From Borreliella garinii (GTDB lineage: Bacteria > Spirochaetota > Spirochaetia > Borreliales > Borreliaceae): a stretch of DNA of 64,000 nucleotides. Where the stretch lies: the NCBI RefSeq assembly GCF_001922545.1, contig NZ_CP018744.1:496001-560000 (forward strand), given 5' to 3'. Positions within the stretch are counted from its first letter, which is position 1, and each line of letters opens with the position of its first letter. Positions 55,961 through 64,000 of the stretch are shown here, one piece after another. A program made the position numbers and the translations under genes. The notes beneath the pieces were generated by a model that ran no database searches, was not told the DNA's origin, and saw only the letters and a list, made by a program, of their open reading frames with translations.

Positions 55961-55970
55961 GGTTTAATCT

Positions 55971-57170
55971 ATGGAAGAAAATGATTTTATTAAATTTGGG
56001 AGTTATTTGAGAAAAGTTAGAAATGGTAAAAATTTGACTCTTGAAATGGTAGCGGAGGATATTAAAATTTCTATTAAGTATCTTAAAGCTCTTGAAGATT
56101 CTAATATTGAAATTTTTCCAAATGAAGTTTTGGCTGTTGGATTTTTAAGAACTTATAGCGAATATTTAGATATTGATTCTAGATTGATATCAACACTTTT
56201 TAAGGATTATAAAAGTAAACTTAATAATAGTTATATTGGGATTAGATCTGAAGATAAAATTTCAAATTTGGGATTTTTAGGCGATAATAAGGTTTTAGAT
56301 AAAAAATTGTTTTTTTTAAATTTAGAGTCCTTAAGTATATTGAAAATTCTGCTAGGAATTGTTGGTGTTATTTTACTATTGTTTGTGTTTTTTTCTTTTA
56401 GAGAAGTGGAAGTTTATTTTAAAAAATTTTTTAAGCTTAGTCAGAATGAAAAGATAATTTCAAATCTTCATGAAGTGTCTTTTGATAAAAAGAATTTTTG
56501 GAATATTTCTCTTAAAGAGGGAGATTCTTTATTTTTAACGTATGGCGATAATATTGCAAAATATAGAGCATCTTTTATTAGTGATGATTTAGTTATTGTT
56601 GATGAGTCTAAAAAAAGTAAAAATATTTTTAATTTAGGAGAGTTTAAAGAGATAAATCTTGATGATAATATGAGAGTCAAAATTATTTATGAGAATTATT
56701 ATTATGATAAGTCGAAAATAGCCAATGTAAGTTTAGAATCTTTTGATTTAAATGTTAAATATGTATCTGAAACTAATATTGACAATAGGTTTAACATTTT
56801 AAATTGGCAGTTTGATGTTAAGGGAACTGAAAAATTACCAAGTGGCGATTATCTTACTCTGTATTCTTCTCAGAAACTTTCAAATGTTGATTTAAAAATC
56901 GATTTTTTAAATGATACATTTTTTAGATATGCTGATGAAAACAATCTTCATGGCAAGTCTTTTTTTGCATCCAAAGGTATTCCTATTAATCTAGCTTTTG
57001 AGAAATCTTTGATACTATTCTTTTCAAGACTTTCTGATGTTAATATTATTCTCAATGAAAGAGACATTACTCCTTTTTTAAAAGAGCAGGGGAAAGAAAT
57101 TTTTGCTGTTCAATTCTTCTGGGTAAAGACACCTTCAGGGTTTGATCTCAAAGTTTCTGAAGTTTATTAG
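55971..57170 (+). CDS. RodZ-like protein (HTH, single membrane helix, C-terminal domain)
   Basis: A 399-aa protein. The N-terminal Xre-type HTH (about 8-75: YLRKVRNGKNLTLEMVAEDI then LKALEDSNIEIFPNE) is the RodZ/HTH_25 pattern. One membrane helix at about 121-144 follows, then a long beta-rich periplasmic C-terminus. RodZ links MreB to the elongation machinery. The fit to RodZ is by architecture. It starts 10 bp after lolA, and uvrD begins 2 bp after it. Confidence 0.75.
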   Translation: MEENDFIKFGSYLRKVRNGKNLTLEMVAEDIKISIKYLKALEDSNIEIFPNEVLAVGFLRTYSEYLDIDSRLISTLFKDYKSKLNNSYIGIRSEDKISNLGFLGDNKVLDKKLFFLNLESLSILKILLGIVGVILLLFVFFSFREVEVYFKKFFKLSQNEKIISNLHEVSFDKKNFWNISLKEGDSLFLTYGDNIAKYRASFISDDLVIVDESKKSKNIFNLGEFKEINLDDNMRVKIIYENYYYDKSKIANVSLESFDLNVKYVSETNIDNRFNILNWQFDVKGTEKLPSGDYLTLYSSQKLSNVDLKIDFLNDTFFRYADENNLHGKSFFASKGIPINLAFEKSLILFFSRLSDVNIILNERDITPFLKEQGKEIFAVQFFWVKTPSGFDLKVSEVY

Positions 57171-57172
57171 TA

Positions 57173-59269
57173 ATGGATAAAATAAAAAATTTTTTTTCCA
57201 GCTTAAATTCGTCCCAGGAAAAAATTGTTTTTAGTAAAAGTAAAAATCCAATTCTTGTTTTAGCAGGGCCTGGAAGTGGTAAAACTAGGGTTATAATTGC
57301 AAAAATTGTGTATTTAATCAAACATATGAATATAAATCCTAATGAAATTTTGGCTTTAACTTTTACCAATAAAGCTGCAAATGAAATGAATGATAGAATA
57401 AATGATCTTTTAAAATTTGACAAGAAACTTCATATTCAAACTTTTCATTCTTTTGGATCTTGGCTTTTGAGAGCTTACTATAAGGATTTTGATAGAAATT
57501 ATGATTCAAATTTTACAATTTGGGATACTAATGATGTAGTTAAATTTGTCAAAGAAATTAATCTTGCTTCAAATTTTGAAATGGCAAAACATATTGCAGC
57601 TTTGATTTTAAAAGACAAAGAAAATTTTTTCTTAGAAAAATTTATTAAATTTGCAGAAAAGGAATATGAGTATATTAAAATTTATGAGGAAGAGAAAGCT
57701 AAAAATAATGCTTTTGATTTCGCAGACCTTATTATTAAACCTATTTTAATGCTGAGGCATTCTAAATCTCTAAAAGAATCTGTTCAATCTAAATTTAAAG
57801 TTATTTTTGTAGATGAATATCAAGATACTAATTATTCACAATTTTTATTTTTGAAAGAACTTTATTCGGATGGTATGTATTTTATGGTTGTAGGAGATGA
57901 AGATCAGTCAATATATTCTTTTAGAGGAGCTAGAATTGAAAATATTCTTGAATTTGAAAAAACTTTTGACAATGTTATTAAATTTTATTTAGTGCAAAAT
58001 TACCGTTCAAATTCAAATATAGTGAGGATTGCAAATGGAGTTATCTCAAAAAATAAAAATAGGTATGAAAAACAAATAACAACTCAAAATGGTTCTGGTA
58101 AAAGAATGAAATTTTTAGTTTTTCAAAGCACATCAGATGAAGCTGAATATTTTTCTAACTTGCTTGTTTCCAATGATATTGAGACAGCAATACTTTATAG
58201 ATTCAATTCTCAATCTTTTCATTTTGAAACATCTTTTTTAAAGAAAAATATTCCATACAAGGTTTTAGGATCAATTAAATTTTATGAGAGAGAGGAAATA
58301 AAGGATATTATTTGTTTGCTTAGGCTTCTTATAAATAAGAAAGATAAAATAGCTTTTTTAAGAATGATAAATAAGCCTTCTAGGGGAATTGGAAAAACTA
58401 CTCTAGATAAAATAATTAGTTCTTTAAACGACGATGATGTTAATTTCAATTTGTTTTGTGCTAGTAAAAAAACTTTGAGTTCTCTTAAAAATAGGGCCAA
58501 AGAGTCTCTTTTATTGTTTTTAAATATTTATGATGAGCTGGGCAGAAAACTTTTTGAAGGTAATTATATTAATTTATCTGCTTTTATTGAGGATGTTGTA
58601 ATTAAGTTTGGCCTTTTAGATTATTATAAAAAATTTGATAAAGATGAAAAATTAAGAAATATTGATGAGCTTATTAATAGTGGAATTGAATATTCAGGTA
58701 CATTTGAAGGTCTTGCTATTTTTTTAGAAAATTCTTCACTTTCTCCTTTAATTTCTGGAGATTTTAAGTCCAATATATTTTTATCTTCAATCCACGGTGT
58801 TAAGGGACTTGAATTTGATAGAGTTGTGATTTCTGGACTTGAAAAAGGTCTTTTGCCAGCTGAAATTGAAGAATTAACAGAAGATAGGCTTGAGGAAGAG
58901 AGAAGGCTTTTTTATGTTGCAATCACAAGAGCTAAATCAGAGCTTATTATTACCTTAAATTTGAAGCGAGCTTTTAGGGGTTCTTTTAAAAGTACCGAGC
59001 TTTCCGTTTTTTCCCAAGATATTAACAAAAATTTTTATGACACTATTTTTATTCCTGAGTATTTAAAAGAAAGTTTTAATAATTTTTTTATTGATAGTAA
59101 AAGGGATATTAGATTTAATATTGGAGACTATATAATTTATAATGGAGAAAGGGGAATGATTATTGATAGCTGGTACCAAGGTAACTCGCAGTTTGTTAAA
59201 ATTAGTTTGATAAATGGAAAGAAGGCTATTTTGAGTTCTGAGTATATTAAAAAAATTATTAAAGTTTAG
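57173..59269 (+). CDS. uvrD: UvrD/PcrA/Rep-family DNA helicase
   Basis: A 698-aa superfamily 1A helicase. Motif I is AGPGSGKTRVI, Ia TFTNKAANEM, II VDEYQDTN (here FVDEYQDTNYSQ), III GDEDQSIYSFRGA, IV YRSNSNIV, V SSIHGVKGLEFDRVVISG and VI EERRLFYVAITRAK. It unwinds 3'-5' in repair and replication. The C-terminal tail (INGKKAILS) is a short Tudor-like end as in PcrA. Start ATG directly after the RodZ-like stop. Confidence 0.96.
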   Translation: MDKIKNFFSSLNSSQEKIVFSKSKNPILVLAGPGSGKTRVIIAKIVYLIKHMNINPNEILALTFTNKAANEMNDRINDLLKFDKKLHIQTFHSFGSWLLRAYYKDFDRNYDSNFTIWDTNDVVKFVKEINLASNFEMAKHIAALILKDKENFFLEKFIKFAEKEYEYIKIYEEEKAKNNAFDFADLIIKPILMLRHSKSLKESVQSKFKVIFVDEYQDTNYSQFLFLKELYSDGMYFMVVGDEDQSIYSFRGARIENILEFEKTFDNVIKFYLVQNYRSNSNIVRIANGVISKNKNRYEKQITTQNGSGKRMKFLVFQSTSDEAEYFSNLLVSNDIETAILYRFNSQSFHFETSFLKKNIPYKVLGSIKFYEREEIKDIICLLRLLINKKDKIAFLRMINKPSRGIGKTTLDKIISSLNDDDVNFNLFCASKKTLSSLKNRAKESLLLFLNIYDELGRKLFEGNYINLSAFIEDVVIKFGLLDYYKKFDKDEKLRNIDELINSGIEYSGTFEGLAIFLENSSLSPLISGDFKSNIFLSSIHGVKGLEFDRVVISGLEKGLLPAEIEELTEDRLEEERRLFYVAITRAKSELIITLNLKRAFRGSFKSTELSVFSQDINKNFYDTIFIPEYLKESFNNFFIDSKRDIRFNIGDYIIYNGERGMIIDSWYQGNSQFVKISLINGKKAILSSEYIKKIIKV

Positions 59270-59278
59270 AGGTTTATT

Positions 59279-59554
59279 TTGAAAGATATACATTTAGAAA
59301 ATAGTTTAAAATTAAGCTTGGTGACACTTAATAGGGATAGTGAGGATAAATTTATTTCAAAATTTGAGAAAGTTATTAAATTGGTTAATGAAATTTCAAA
59401 TTTTGAGGTTAAAATTAATTTTAATGCTAATAAGAAAAATATTTCTACATTGCGTGAGGATAAAGTCAGATGTTCTCTTTCTATTGAATCAATTAAAAAG
59501 CTTAGTAACTCGTTTTTAGATGGATATTTTTCATCTCCTAAAATATTAGAATAA
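59279..59554 (+). CDS. gatC: Glu-tRNA(Gln)/Asp-tRNA(Asn) amidotransferase subunit C
   Basis: A 91-aa small subunit with FISKFEKVIKLVNEISNFEV and the GatC-like C-terminal LREDKVRCSL (family LREDxV) followed by the final helices. It stabilises GatA and clamps GatB. It starts with TTG, 9 bp after uvrD and 10 bp before gatA. The assignment is supported by the complete gatCAB order. Confidence 0.9.
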   Translation: MKDIHLENSLKLSLVTLNRDSEDKFISKFEKVIKLVNEISNFEVKINFNANKKNISTLREDKVRCSLSIESIKKLSNSFLDGYFSSPKILE

Positions 59555-59564
59555 GGATAAGGTC

Positions 59565-61010
59565 TTGGACTTAAGTAATTTAACTTTAACCAAAATTCAA
59601 GAATTAGTTTTGACTAAAAAATGTAAAATTTATGACATTTTACTTGCTTATAAAAATAATTATGAATCAAATAAAGATGTAAATGGATATATTGAATTTT
59701 TTGATGATTCTTTAGATATTGCAAAAAGGTATGACGATTGTTTAAAAAATTGCGAATTAGAAGATTTGCCTTTAATTGGCATGCTTATTGCTGTTAAAGA
59801 TAATATTTCAATTCAAGATAAATCTTTAACTTGTGCTTCTGAAATTTTAAAAGGCTATATTTCTCCTTATGATGCGACTGTGATTAAAAGGCTCAAGAAT
59901 AAAGGAGCAATCTTAATTGGCAGAACCAATATGGATGAATTTGCCATGGGTTCTACCGGTGAATTGTCATGTTATGGTGCAACTTTAAATCCTTTAAATA
60001 GAGAATATGTTATAGGGGGTAGTTCTGGAGGCTCTGCAGCTGTAGTTGCATCTTTTCAAGCACCTTTTTCTCTTGGCAGTGATACTGGGGGTTCTGTTAG
60101 ACTTCCTGCATCTTTTTCAGGAATTTTAGGTTTTAAACCTTCTTATGGAGGCCTTTCTCGCTATGGGCTTGCATCTTATGCTTCGTCTTTTGATCAAATA
60201 GGATTTTTTTCTCATTCTATTGAAGACATTGCTTTAATATTAAAACATACTTGTGGATCTGATAAAATGGATTCTACCAGTGTAGATATCTTTGACGATT
60301 TTTATCCCTTAAAAATTGAGTCTTTGCAAGGTAAAAATTTAGCTTTAATTAAAGAGCTTAGCGAAGATTTAATGGACAAAAATGTTGCAAGTAGTTTTGC
60401 CAAATTTAAATTTGATCTTTTGTCAAAAGGTGCTAATATAAAAGAAGTTTCAATAGAAGAGATTAATTTTATTTTATCAATTTATTATACAATTTCTCCC
60501 GTTGAAGCATCTTCCAATCTTGCTCGTTATACTGGACTTTGCTACGGCAAGAGAATATCAGAAAATTTAAGTCTTAATGATTTTTATTTTAAACATAGAA
60601 GTAATTTCTTGTCAGAAGAAGTTAAAAGGCGTATTATTCTTGGAAATTATTTATTGTCAGAAGGGTACGATGCCAAATATTATGTAAAAGCTTGTGAAAT
60701 TCTTCAGAATTTGATTATTCCCAAATTTAACAAGCTTTTTGAAAGCTGTGATTTTATTATTACCCCAACAAGTTTTGTTAAGCCTTTTAGAGTTGGTTTA
60801 GATTTTGATGATCCTGTTAAAATGTATTATTCAGATATTTGCACTGTGATTGCAAATCTTATTGGTGCTCCTGCTATTTCGCTTCCGTATTCTAAGGACA
60901 AGGAAGGATTATCTATTGGAATGCAAATTATTGGGCGTAGCAAGAAGGATTTTGAACTTTTAAGTTTTTCAAAAAATGTGATTAGGGAATTAGGATTGAA
61001 TGGAATATAA
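59565..61010 (+). CDS. gatA: Glu-tRNA(Gln) amidotransferase subunit A
   Basis: A 481-aa amidase-signature enzyme. It has LIAVKDNISIQ (catalytic Lys), GGSSGGSAAVVA, SLGSDTGGSVRLPASFSG with the Ser-cis-Ser-Lys triad, and FKPSYGGLSRYGL. It hydrolyses glutamine to ammonia and passes it to GatB. The start is TTG. Its stop lies inside the gatB start, an 11-bp overlap. Confidence 0.97.
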   Translation: MDLSNLTLTKIQELVLTKKCKIYDILLAYKNNYESNKDVNGYIEFFDDSLDIAKRYDDCLKNCELEDLPLIGMLIAVKDNISIQDKSLTCASEILKGYISPYDATVIKRLKNKGAILIGRTNMDEFAMGSTGELSCYGATLNPLNREYVIGGSSGGSAAVVASFQAPFSLGSDTGGSVRLPASFSGILGFKPSYGGLSRYGLASYASSFDQIGFFSHSIEDIALILKHTCGSDKMDSTSVDIFDDFYPLKIESLQGKNLALIKELSEDLMDKNVASSFAKFKFDLLSKGANIKEVSIEEINFILSIYYTISPVEASSNLARYTGLCYGKRISENLSLNDFYFKHRSNFLSEEVKRRIILGNYLLSEGYDAKYYVKACEILQNLIIPKFNKLFESCDFIITPTSFVKPFRVGLDFDDPVKMYYSDICTVIANLIGAPAISLPYSKDKEGLSIGMQIIGRSKKDFELLSFSKNVIRELGLNGI

Positions 61011-62457
61011 ATTAGTTATTGGATTAGAAATTCATATTCAGCTAGGGCTAAGAACAAAGGCTTTTTGTGGATGTAAGAATGAGTTTGGAGGAGTTCCCAA
61101 CTCTCGTATTTGTCCAATTTGTCTTGGACTGCCTGGTTCATTACCAAGTGTGAATGTAGAGCTTATTAATAGTGCAATTTTAGCGGGTCATGCCACAAAT
61201 TCAAAGATTAGGCATGTTGTTAAATTTGATAGAAAACATTATTATTATCCAGATTTGCCAAAAGGATATCAAATCTCGCAAAATGATAAGCCGATTTGTG
61301 AGGGAGGAAGCTTATTGATTGAAACCCCTTCTGGGCTTAAAAAGATTAACATTATTAGAATTCATATGGAAGAAGATTCAGGTAAAAGTCTGCATTTGCT
61401 GGATAGTGAAAATCAAAGTTATATTGATTTTAATCGTTCGGGAGCTCCTTTACTTGAGATTGTTTCTGCTCCAGATATTAGCAGTGGGGATGAAGCAGTT
61501 GCTTTTTTAAGTTCTTTAAGAGAAATTTTTAGGTATCTTGATTTGTCGGAATGTAATATGGAGAATGGTTCTTTTAGATGTGACGTAAATGTTAATTTAA
61601 TTATTACAGAGAGTGGAGTTGAGCATAAAACTCCTATAGCTGAAATAAAGAATTTAAACTCTTTTAAATCTATTAAAGCTGCCATTGAATATGAAGAATT
61701 AAGGCAGCAAGAGGAGTGGGTTCAATTTAGGAAAACCCTTGATAGTTGTGGTAAGCACACTAGAGGATTTGATGATAAAAATGGGGTAACTGTGATTCAA
61801 AGAGATAAAGAGACCGTATCTGATTATCGTTATTTCCAAGAACCCGATCTACCTTTAATAGAGATTGATGATTTTTATATTGACAATATTAAAAAAATAA
61901 AGTTAATTGAACTTCCATTTGATGCAAGAGTTAGGCTTAAAGATCAATATGGGTTAAGTGATTTTGATGTTATTACTTTAACAACAGATAAGCATCTACT
62001 TAGATATTTTGAAGAGGCTGCTATTAATGCAAGCGATCCTAAAAAAGTAGCCAATTGGATATTGTCTGAAGTTTTAAGCGTTCTTAATGATAAAGGGATT
62101 AGTGTTCTTGAATTTAATTTACTTCCAAGCTATATTACAGAGCTTGTTGAATTTATTGTTGCTGGTAAAATAAGTGGCAAAATGGCAAAAAAGGTGTTTT
62201 TAGAGATGATGAGTAGAGAAGTTTCCGCTTCTGTTATTATAAGTGAAAATCAATTAGAGCAAATAAATGACAAGTTTGTTATTAAGCAGATTGTGCTTGA
62301 AGTTTTAAATGAAAATCCTAAATCAATTGAACTTTACAAAAAGGGTAAAGATCATGCTATTAAATTTATGATGGGGCAAATAATGAAAAAATCTTCAGGA
62401 AAGATTAATCCTATCCTTGCAAATGAAATTCTTTTACAAAGTTTATCAAATGTATGA
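61000..62457 (+). CDS. gatB: Glu-tRNA(Gln) amidotransferase subunit B
   Basis: A 485-aa GatB. It has LVIGLEIHIQLGL, CGCKNEFGGVPNSRICPICL with the zinc cysteines, KFDRKHYYYPDLPKGYQISQ, DFNRSGAPLLEIVS and YRYFQEPDLP. The C-terminal YqeY-like tail (MGQIMKKSSGKINPILANEI) is present. GatB phosphorylates mischarged Glu-tRNA and amidates it. It overlaps gatA, and its stop overlaps the next gene start. Confidence 0.97.
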   Translation: MEYKLVIGLEIHIQLGLRTKAFCGCKNEFGGVPNSRICPICLGLPGSLPSVNVELINSAILAGHATNSKIRHVVKFDRKHYYYPDLPKGYQISQNDKPICEGGSLLIETPSGLKKINIIRIHMEEDSGKSLHLLDSENQSYIDFNRSGAPLLEIVSAPDISSGDEAVAFLSSLREIFRYLDLSECNMENGSFRCDVNVNLIITESGVEHKTPIAEIKNLNSFKSIKAAIEYEELRQQEEWVQFRKTLDSCGKHTRGFDDKNGVTVIQRDKETVSDYRYFQEPDLPLIEIDDFYIDNIKKIKLIELPFDARVRLKDQYGLSDFDVITLTTDKHLLRYFEEAAINASDPKKVANWILSEVLSVLNDKGISVLEFNLLPSYITELVEFIVAGKISGKMAKKVFLEMMSREVSASVIISENQLEQINDKFVIKQIVLEVLNENPKSIELYKKGKDHAIKFMMGQIMKKSSGKINPILANEILLQSLSNV

Positions 62458-63259
62458 TTTATCCTTAATAGACAATTTGCCAGTGATTAAGAGGGCAAGA
62501 TTTTTTTATCTTTACGATATTAACGGTAAGAGATATTTAGATTTATATTTAAATGGTGGAAAAAATTTTTTAGGCTATAGAATTCAAGGCTTAAATCGCC
62601 TTTTTAAGCAAACTATGTCGAGGGGTTTAATATCTCCTTATGCTTCTGTTTTTAAAAATCAGTTTATCAATTTGGTATTTACTTTTTTTAAAGAGGCTGG
62701 ATCTGTTTATATTTTTAAGCTAGAGCAAGATGCAAAAAAATTTTTATTATCTTTAACTGGTAAAGATAAAGTTTTTATGCCCTGGGAAAAAGAAGAAGGA
62801 ATATATGAGTTTAAAATGGGATTTAGGAATATTAAATATCCTATGATTTTTAATATTCCTTTGCCTGATTTTATGTCTGTTATTATTGTTGTTGTAGACA
62901 ATCTTTCTAGGAAAATAGAATTTAGAGATAATTTTGATGCTGTAACTTTATCTTTGGCTAGACATACATTAAGCAAACTTTTATTTTATAGTAAAAATCT
63001 CAATATTAATTTTAATTCTTTTGCTACACCTTTGTTTAGAGTGACTGATAGGTATATGTTTCCTCTTTATGATGCTTGTTATCATGCTGAAATTTTTAAT
63101 GAATTTCTCAAACATGGGTATTTAATTAGTCCAAATTTTAGTATTCCATCTATTATTCCTTTGAAGTTTTCTAAAGGAGATCTGGATAATTTTAAAAAAA
63201 TTTGTTTTGCCCTTAAGGATAAGTTTATTGATGTACTTGACAGTGATCCTTACAAATAA
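62450..63259 (+). CDS. Aminotransferase-like protein, reduced (class III fold?)
   Basis: A 269-aa protein. The N-terminus resembles class-III PLP aminotransferases: FYLYDINGKRYLDLYLNGGKNFLG (pattern G.yLyDvdGkrYlDf..G....GH). The C-terminus resembles their small domain (NEFLKHGYLISPNF then KGDLDNFKKICFALKDKF). At 269 aa it is far shorter than the usual ~420, and no clear PLP-lysine motif is seen, so it is probably not an active aminotransferase. ATG at 62450 overlaps the gatB stop by 8 bp; the frame is open further upstream. Function unknown. Confidence 0.55.
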   Translation: MYDLSLIDNLPVIKRARFFYLYDINGKRYLDLYLNGGKNFLGYRIQGLNRLFKQTMSRGLISPYASVFKNQFINLVFTFFKEAGSVYIFKLEQDAKKFLLSLTGKDKVFMPWEKEEGIYEFKMGFRNIKYPMIFNIPLPDFMSVIIVVVDNLSRKIEFRDNFDAVTLSLARHTLSKLLFYSKNLNINFNSFATPLFRVTDRYMFPLYDACYHAEIFNEFLKHGYLISPNFSIPSIIPLKFSKGDLDNFKKICFALKDKFIDVLDSDPYK

Positions 63260-63311
63260 TAAAATAAATAAGATTTATGCATAAAATTATATGCAAGGGT
63301 AATGCGCTATT

Positions 63312-63776
63312 ATGAAGAAAATAACCAATAATGTTACGATTTGGATCAAGCCAAAGACTGTTGAGAAAAAATGGTATTTAATTGATGCAGCAGATAGAGT
63401 TTTAGGTAAAGTTGCTGTAGATGTTGTTAGAATTTTAAGAGGCAAACATAAAGCTTATTATACTCCTCATCAAGATTTAGGTGATAATGTTATTATTATT
63501 AATGCTTCTAAGGTTAGGCTGACTGGAAAAAAATATCAACAAAAACTTTATTATAGGCACTCAAGATATCCAGGAGGTCTTTATTCTGATACTTTTAAAA
63601 CATTGTCAGAGAGAAAGCCTTGTGCACCTCTTGAGATCGCTATTAAAGGTATGTTGCCAAAAGGTCCTTTGGGGCGTGATCTTTTTAGAAATTTAAAAGT
63701 CTTTTCTGGTTCAGAGCATACTCTTAAAGCTCAAAATCCTATAAAGCTGGAAGCTAATTTAAGAGAGGTAAAATGA
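63312..63776 (+). CDS. rplM: 50S ribosomal protein L13
   Basis: A 154-aa L13 with [75 protein letters not shown] and YSGSEH-like [12 protein letters not shown]. It is an early 50S assembly protein. Its TGA overlaps the rpsI ATG (ATGA), the usual rplM-rpsI pair. Confidence 0.97.
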   Translation: MKKITNNVTIWIKPKTVEKKWYLIDAADRVLGKVAVDVVRILRGKHKAYYTPHQDLGDNVIIINASKVRLTGKKYQQKLYYRHSRYPGGLYSDTFKTLSERKPCAPLEIAIKGMLPKGPLGRDLFRNLKVFSGSEHTLKAQNPIKLEANLREVK

Positions 63777-64000
63777 AAAAATCAAATTTTAGCAATGTTA
63801 ATTTATCAATGGGAACTGGTAGGAGAAAGTCTTCTGTTGCTAGAGTTTACATTAGAGAGGGTAGTGGAAATATTAGAGTAAATAATAGAGATTTTGACTC
63901 TTATATCCAGCTTGAAAATTTAAGAACAATGGCACTAGCGCCTTTAGTTTTGACAAATACACTCGGAAAATATGATCTTTACATTAATGTTTATGGGGGA
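63773..64000 (+). CDS. rpsI: 30S ribosomal protein S9 (5' part)
   Basis: The first 76 codons of S9: [20 protein letters not shown] then [17 protein letters not shown], which is the family N-terminus GTGRRKxxxARV. The gene runs off the window end at 64000. S9 sits at the 30S head with its tail near the P site. It overlaps rplM by 4 bp. Confidence 0.95.
   Translation, partial: MKKSNFSNVNLSMGTGRRKSSVARVYIREGSGNIRVNNRDFDSYIQLENLRTMALAPLVLTNTLGKYDLYINVYGG

Noticed and set aside
1..64000. CRISPR array or insertion sequence
   Set aside because: No regularly spaced direct repeats and no transposase-like frame were seen; the only large repeat is the bmp duplication.

Overview
The window is chromosomal DNA from a Lyme-disease-group spirochaete (Borrelia/Borreliella burgdorferi sensu lato). 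The evidence is the very low G+C content, the bmpD-bmpC-bmpA-bmpB lipoprotein family, the p22-type lipoprotein, the pdeB-pfs-metK-luxS operon and a gene order that I recognise from B. burgdorferi B31, read here in descending locus order from about BB0397 to BB0338. Two bmpA-like genes and a broken extra bmpB suggest a lineage other than B. burgdorferi sensu stricto, such as the B. garinii/bavariensis/afzelii group. That species call is inference. I see no rRNA, CRISPR array, insertion sequence or prophage.

Layout. 1-12.1 kb is the translation/transcription block: a partial gene, tRNA-Thr, rpmG, tRNA-Trp, secE, nusG, rplKAJL, rpoBC and rpsLG, closed by an intrinsic terminator. 12.2-18.7 kb is the bmp locus: bmpD, bmpC, then a 2.17-kb tandem duplication giving bmpA-1, a decayed bmpB pseudogene, bmpA-2 and an intact bmpB. 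18.8-22.8 kb holds a trehalase-family gene, mgtE, a HIT protein and a small exported protein. 22.8-26.3 kb (minus strand) is the activated-methyl-cycle operon: an HD-GYP-like protein, pfs, metK and luxS. 26.4-34.6 kb holds three aminoacyl-tRNA synthetases, clpA and gpsA. 34.7-42.2 kb mixes an EIIB-like protein, an M18 aminopeptidase, the p22 lipoprotein, mgsA, the EAL phosphodiesterase pdeA (split by a frameshift), lgt and a MinD/FlhG-like ATPase. 42.2-51.4 kb holds ctp, rsmE, a CarD-family regulator, several unrecognised membrane or hypothetical proteins, and rpmB. 51.4-55.1 kb (minus) holds a Memo-like protein, pyk and an NFACT protein. 55.3-64 kb holds lolA, a RodZ-like protein, uvrD/pcrA, gatCAB, an aminotransferase-like remnant, rplM and the start of rpsI.

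How the genes fit together. The Bmp proteins are substrate-binding lipoproteins of the PnrA/BMP nucleoside family and suit a purine auxotroph. Pfs and LuxS recycle the S-adenosylhomocysteine formed from MetK product. GltX with GatCAB gives the indirect route to Gln-tRNA(Gln). Both c-di-GMP phosphodiesterase-type genes known in Borrelia (EAL and HD-GYP) lie here, and both carry sequence anomalies. Lgt and LolA serve lipoprotein biogenesis in a lipoprotein-rich organism.

The most interesting signal is the recombination history of the bmp locus. The duplication boundary lies inside homologous 3' ends of bmpC and bmpB and leaves a bmpB/bmpC chimeric tail. The upstream bmpB copy has lost its Shine-Dalgarno and ATG and carries an exact 291-bp in-frame deletion between 8-bp direct repeats. 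Also notable are the A9 homopolymer frameshift in pdeA, loss of metal ligands in the HD-GYP protein, degenerate second-ring ATPase motifs in ClpA, and an EIIB-like domain without its phospho-cysteine.
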